From positions 1 through 6,530 of the forward strand of contig JAITAZ010000530.1 in assembly GCA_031283825.1 (NCBI GenBank): a stretch of 6,530 bases of DNA, read 5' to 3'. A program made the translations under genes and the position numbers. Each line of letters begins with the position of its first letter. Position 1 is the first letter of the stretch. Shown piece by piece: positions 4,049-6,530 of this stretch. The notes beneath the pieces were generated by a model, which was given only the letters and a program-made list of their open reading frames with translations, had not been told where the DNA came from and searched no databases. The stretch is from Planctomycetaceae bacterium (lineage in GTDB: Bacteria; Planctomycetota; Planctomycetia; Pirellulales; Thermoguttaceae).

Positions 4049-6530
4049 ATGTCAAATACTCAGTCAACCGAAAAATTCGATATTCAAAAGCAAGTTAACA
4101 AGCAGATCAAATGCTGGAAACAAGAACGAGAGACTTACCCTGGCTGGATCGTTCTTCCTGAAGTTCAGCGTAAGCAGGTATGGAACAAGACATATAACTT
4201 TATTCAAAAATTTGATTGGGATAATTTCGCCAACATTGAACCGAGCAAGCAAGCAAATTTTTTATATGAATTAAACTGGCGTTATCGGATTTGTTTGGCT
4301 CTTATGCCAGAGCAAGCTTATCAACAGATCCAAATATTGCTTAAAGGTCATGAATTTTGGAAAAAATTTCGTGAAGATAAAAGAGGAGATAATTTTGAAA
4401 TCTGGTTTCAACTTATTATGTCTATCCTTCAATATCATCGTGTACATGGTGATTTTGTACGATATGAAACATTGATAATGGATCAAGAAAAAAATAGTCT
4501 TACAGACCTTATAGCTCTTTTTAATCCCGAACAATATGCTTATTGGCATCACGAAAAAGTTCTTTACGCTATTTACTCGCTTGATTTTGATAAGATGCAA
4601 AGTGAATTAAATGATTGGCAAGAAAATCCAAATCTTCCGTACTGGGAATCTCAAAGAGCTATATTTTATATTGAATTGGGGAATATTAAACTTGCCAAAA
4701 TTATTCTTGAAAACGCATTACGAACCCTGCGTAAACAGATCAATCTAAAGGTCAATTTAAAAAATATCAACCTCATTTCACAAGAAGGTATTATTCTATT
4801 AATTCTTATCAGAATAGAAGAATATAGCCAATTTTCACAGCTAATAGATTCAAAAGATACACCCACGCCAGTATTCGAAAATCAAAGAACACGCGAACAA
4901 GGATTGCCGCAACCGACCATTTATAAACAACCTCCAGCTAGTTCTCAACAAAATGATACAGAACCTAATACGCAACAACCTTATATCAAACAATTATATA
5001 AACGTCTTAATATACTTCAAGAATTGAGATCAGATTTGCATATTCATCTGGACTTGTATGCTGCTGCTTTAGACCAGCCCCCGACAGTTTTCCTACCTAC
5101 CGATATCGAACCAGCCTTTGATCTCGCTGAAGTTATTGATAGTAGTACGTATAATGCTCAAGACCAAAACGATATTCTTGGTGTCCAATTTATGTTGTTT
5201 CTTGAAAAAACGGGGATTCCCTATAGGATAAAATCACATATTTATGAACAAAATGCTGTAATAGGAGCTGTTAAACGTATCAATTTCTTTCACCCTTGGT
5301 GGTCAATTATCACGGTACTTCGTATCGGCGATTCTAAAAACATGGACATCAAATTTGACCGTGAGAATTTAAACTCGTTATCGATAAACAGTATAGATGA
5401 AATTATAAAACTAACTATAAAATCACTGAAATGGTGCAATACCAATTTGGAAGGAAATCACCCATTATTTGATACCTGCCTACCTGTTCGTCTCGCACGT
5501 ATATTGCCAGAATTGCTTTCCAGACTTTGTACGAGATGTTCCCATGATTCACAAGAAAAAATTCTGGATGCTCTTTTGGATATTTATCAAAGTGAAAACA
5601 AGAATTATTATCTAGGTGTTCAAAATCTTGTCAAGCGTCTCATTGCATCTTGGTCAAAAGACAAAAGTCGGAAATTAGTACAAAAATTATTTGAATTCCC
5701 TGAAGTTGGTAGTAGTGAATTAATTAATCTAGGATTTATTGATCCTTTTGCATTTTTCAAAGGCAAGATTTCTTCTGAATTTCCTGGTCTATCTCAAAAG
5801 ATAAAACAAGTACTCCAAAGCTGTCTCTCCGAAAATATTGAGATGCGAATGCGATCTTTATCGAAAGCTTATCATTTGTTCAATGCTGGCTTACTCAACG
5901 AGGAACAAACCAAACAATTTGGAAAATCTCTATGGATGAATTCATCGCAGGACATTCCAAAGGACACTGGTTTTTACGAATGTTTTTTTCTCAAATTGCC
6001 TTATCCTGAAGGTGTTTTACCAGAACTGGCTTTCAAAAATTATGTTAAAAAAACAAAGTTTCCTATAAATAATTTCTTACTTTATGCTGATGATCCGACA
6101 AATCTTTTGAGTAACATTTTAGGTGGATCAAAAACTTTATTTAGCAATGAAGGGATTGATTGGTCTGTTGATGAATCGCTTGAAATACTAAACCGTTTGT
6201 TAGAATGGTGGGATGCGGATAAAAATGTTTTGTTGGCTAATCAACCCATACATGTTTTTTCAGAAGCACTTGTTAGAACGTTGTGCAATAGATTTCAATA
6301 TCTTTCGCGAATTTTATCTGATATCGTTCTGCCGCGATTCACGCCCGATAATATAACAGAAAATTACAAAGAACGTATTCGGAAATTACTGGAGGAGCTG
6401 AAAAAGTATAGTGTTCCTCATTATGATACATCAGTTGCTTCAATTCCATTATTTCCTGAAAAAAAAGATGAAATCATAAAAGAACTTTTATCAGATGCAT
6501 TTTCCAATAACTTGGATGAAATTGACAAAG
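4049..6530 (+). CDS. Large helical protein partnered with SIR2, partial at the 3' end
   Basis: An uninterrupted frame of 827 codons runs off the window end. It starts at ATG 4049 (MSNTQSTEKF), the first ATG after the SIR2 stop, without a visible Shine-Dalgarno sequence. Residues 1 to about 265 are helical. They include a TPR-like hairpin at about 199-230 (YWESQRAIFYIELGN, then KLAKIILENALRTLR). Residues about 268-312 form a Pro/Gln/Thr-rich linker (PQPTIYKQPPASSQQNDTEP). From about 313 a long, mostly helical part follows. Notable stretches are GVQFMLFLEKTGIPYR (378-393), HPWWSIITVLR (415-425), FDRENL (436-441), and LLNEEQTKQFGKSLW (615-629) leading to FYECFFLKLPYPEG (642-655). I see no nuclease, ATPase (Walker) or protease motif and no membrane segment. 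Known single-chain defence sirtuins of the DSR type carry a SIR2 domain followed by a similarly long helical sensor. This protein could be the detached equivalent, but I cannot confirm a named family. The inferred role is phage sensor or regulator of the SIR2 enzyme. Confidence 0.88.
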   Translation, partial: MSNTQSTEKFDIQKQVNKQIKCWKQERETYPGWIVLPEVQRKQVWNKTYNFIQKFDWDNFANIEPSKQANFLYELNWRYRICLALMPEQAYQQIQILLKGHEFWKKFREDKRGDNFEIWFQLIMSILQYHRVHGDFVRYETLIMDQEKNSLTDLIALFNPEQYAYWHHEKVLYAIYSLDFDKMQSELNDWQENPNLPYWESQRAIFYIELGNIKLAKIILENALRTLRKQINLKVNLKNINLISQEGIILLILIRIEEYSQFSQLIDSKDTPTPVFENQRTREQGLPQPTIYKQPPASSQQNDTEPNTQQPYIKQLYKRLNILQELRSDLHIHLDLYAAALDQPPTVFLPTDIEPAFDLAEVIDSSTYNAQDQNDILGVQFMLFLEKTGIPYRIKSHIYEQNAVIGAVKRINFFHPWWSIITVLRIGDSKNMDIKFDRENLNSLSINSIDEIIKLTIKSLKWCNTNLEGNHPLFDTCLPVRLARILPELLSRLCTRCSHDSQEKILDALLDIYQSENKNYYLGVQNLVKRLIASWSKDKSRKLVQKLFEFPEVGSSELINLGFIDPFAFFKGKISSEFPGLSQKIKQVLQSCLSENIEMRMRSLSKAYHLFNAGLLNEEQTKQFGKSLWMNSSQDIPKDTGFYECFFLKLPYPEGVLPELAFKNYVKKTKFPINNFLLYADDPTNLLSNILGGSKTLFSNEGIDWSVDESLEILNRLLEWWDADKNVLLANQPIHVFSEALVRTLCNRFQYLSRILSDIVLPRFTPDNITENYKERIRKLLEELKKYSVPHYDTSVASIPLFPEKKDEIIKELLSDAFSNNLDEIDK

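Noticed and set aside
3999..4049. SIR2 and partner as one gene split by a recent frameshift or stop
   Set aside because: The 49-nt gap is AT-rich and noncoding in appearance. The second gene has its own ATG with a leader like that of the first, so two natural genes are more likely.
4064..4866. Several minus-strand open frames of 60-110 codons
   Set aside because: They lie wholly antisense to the 827-codon plus-strand frame and their translations look like low-complexity hydrophobic text.

Overview
The window looks like accessory DNA of an AT-rich bacterium. It holds a decayed Rhs/YD-type surface protein gene with an insertion sequence in it, and a two-gene SIR2 operon that resembles anti-phage abortive-infection modules. 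The start codons I trust have no clear Shine-Dalgarno sequence. That, with the style of the Rhs-like protein, would suit a low-GC planctomycete or a similar lineage, but I cannot assign a taxon from the sequence.

Positions 93-2965 (minus strand) are the remains of one gene. The 5' part reads from 2965 toward 1909 and the 3' part from 456 toward about 140. The gene is broken by a frameshift at the C run 1977-1979, by an IS of about 1452 bp at 457-1908, and by loss of recognisable coding sequence below about 140. The IS has perfect 28-bp terminal inverted repeats, a 7-bp target duplication (CATTATA), extra subterminal copies of the end motif, and one DDE transposase gene (624-1784, plus strand). 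Removing the IS and one target copy joins the two gene parts in frame, which supports these boundaries.

Positions 2966-3123 are the intergenic region upstream of the SIR2 operon, with candidate promoter elements. Gene 1 (3124-3999) encodes a compact 291-residue SIR2_2-type protein with the expected NAD-binding and catalytic motifs. After a 49-nt gap, gene 2 starts at 4049 and is still open at the window end (827 complete codons). It appears mostly helical, with a TPR-like N-terminal part, a Pro/Gln-rich linker and a large C-terminal part. The most reasonable inference is that gene 1 is an NAD+-depleting effector and gene 2 is its sensor or scaffold. The pair would then be a two-polypeptide counterpart of the single-chain defence sirtuins (DSR type). 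This is the most interesting part of the window. The function of gene 2 is not shown by the sequence, and its C-terminus is missing.
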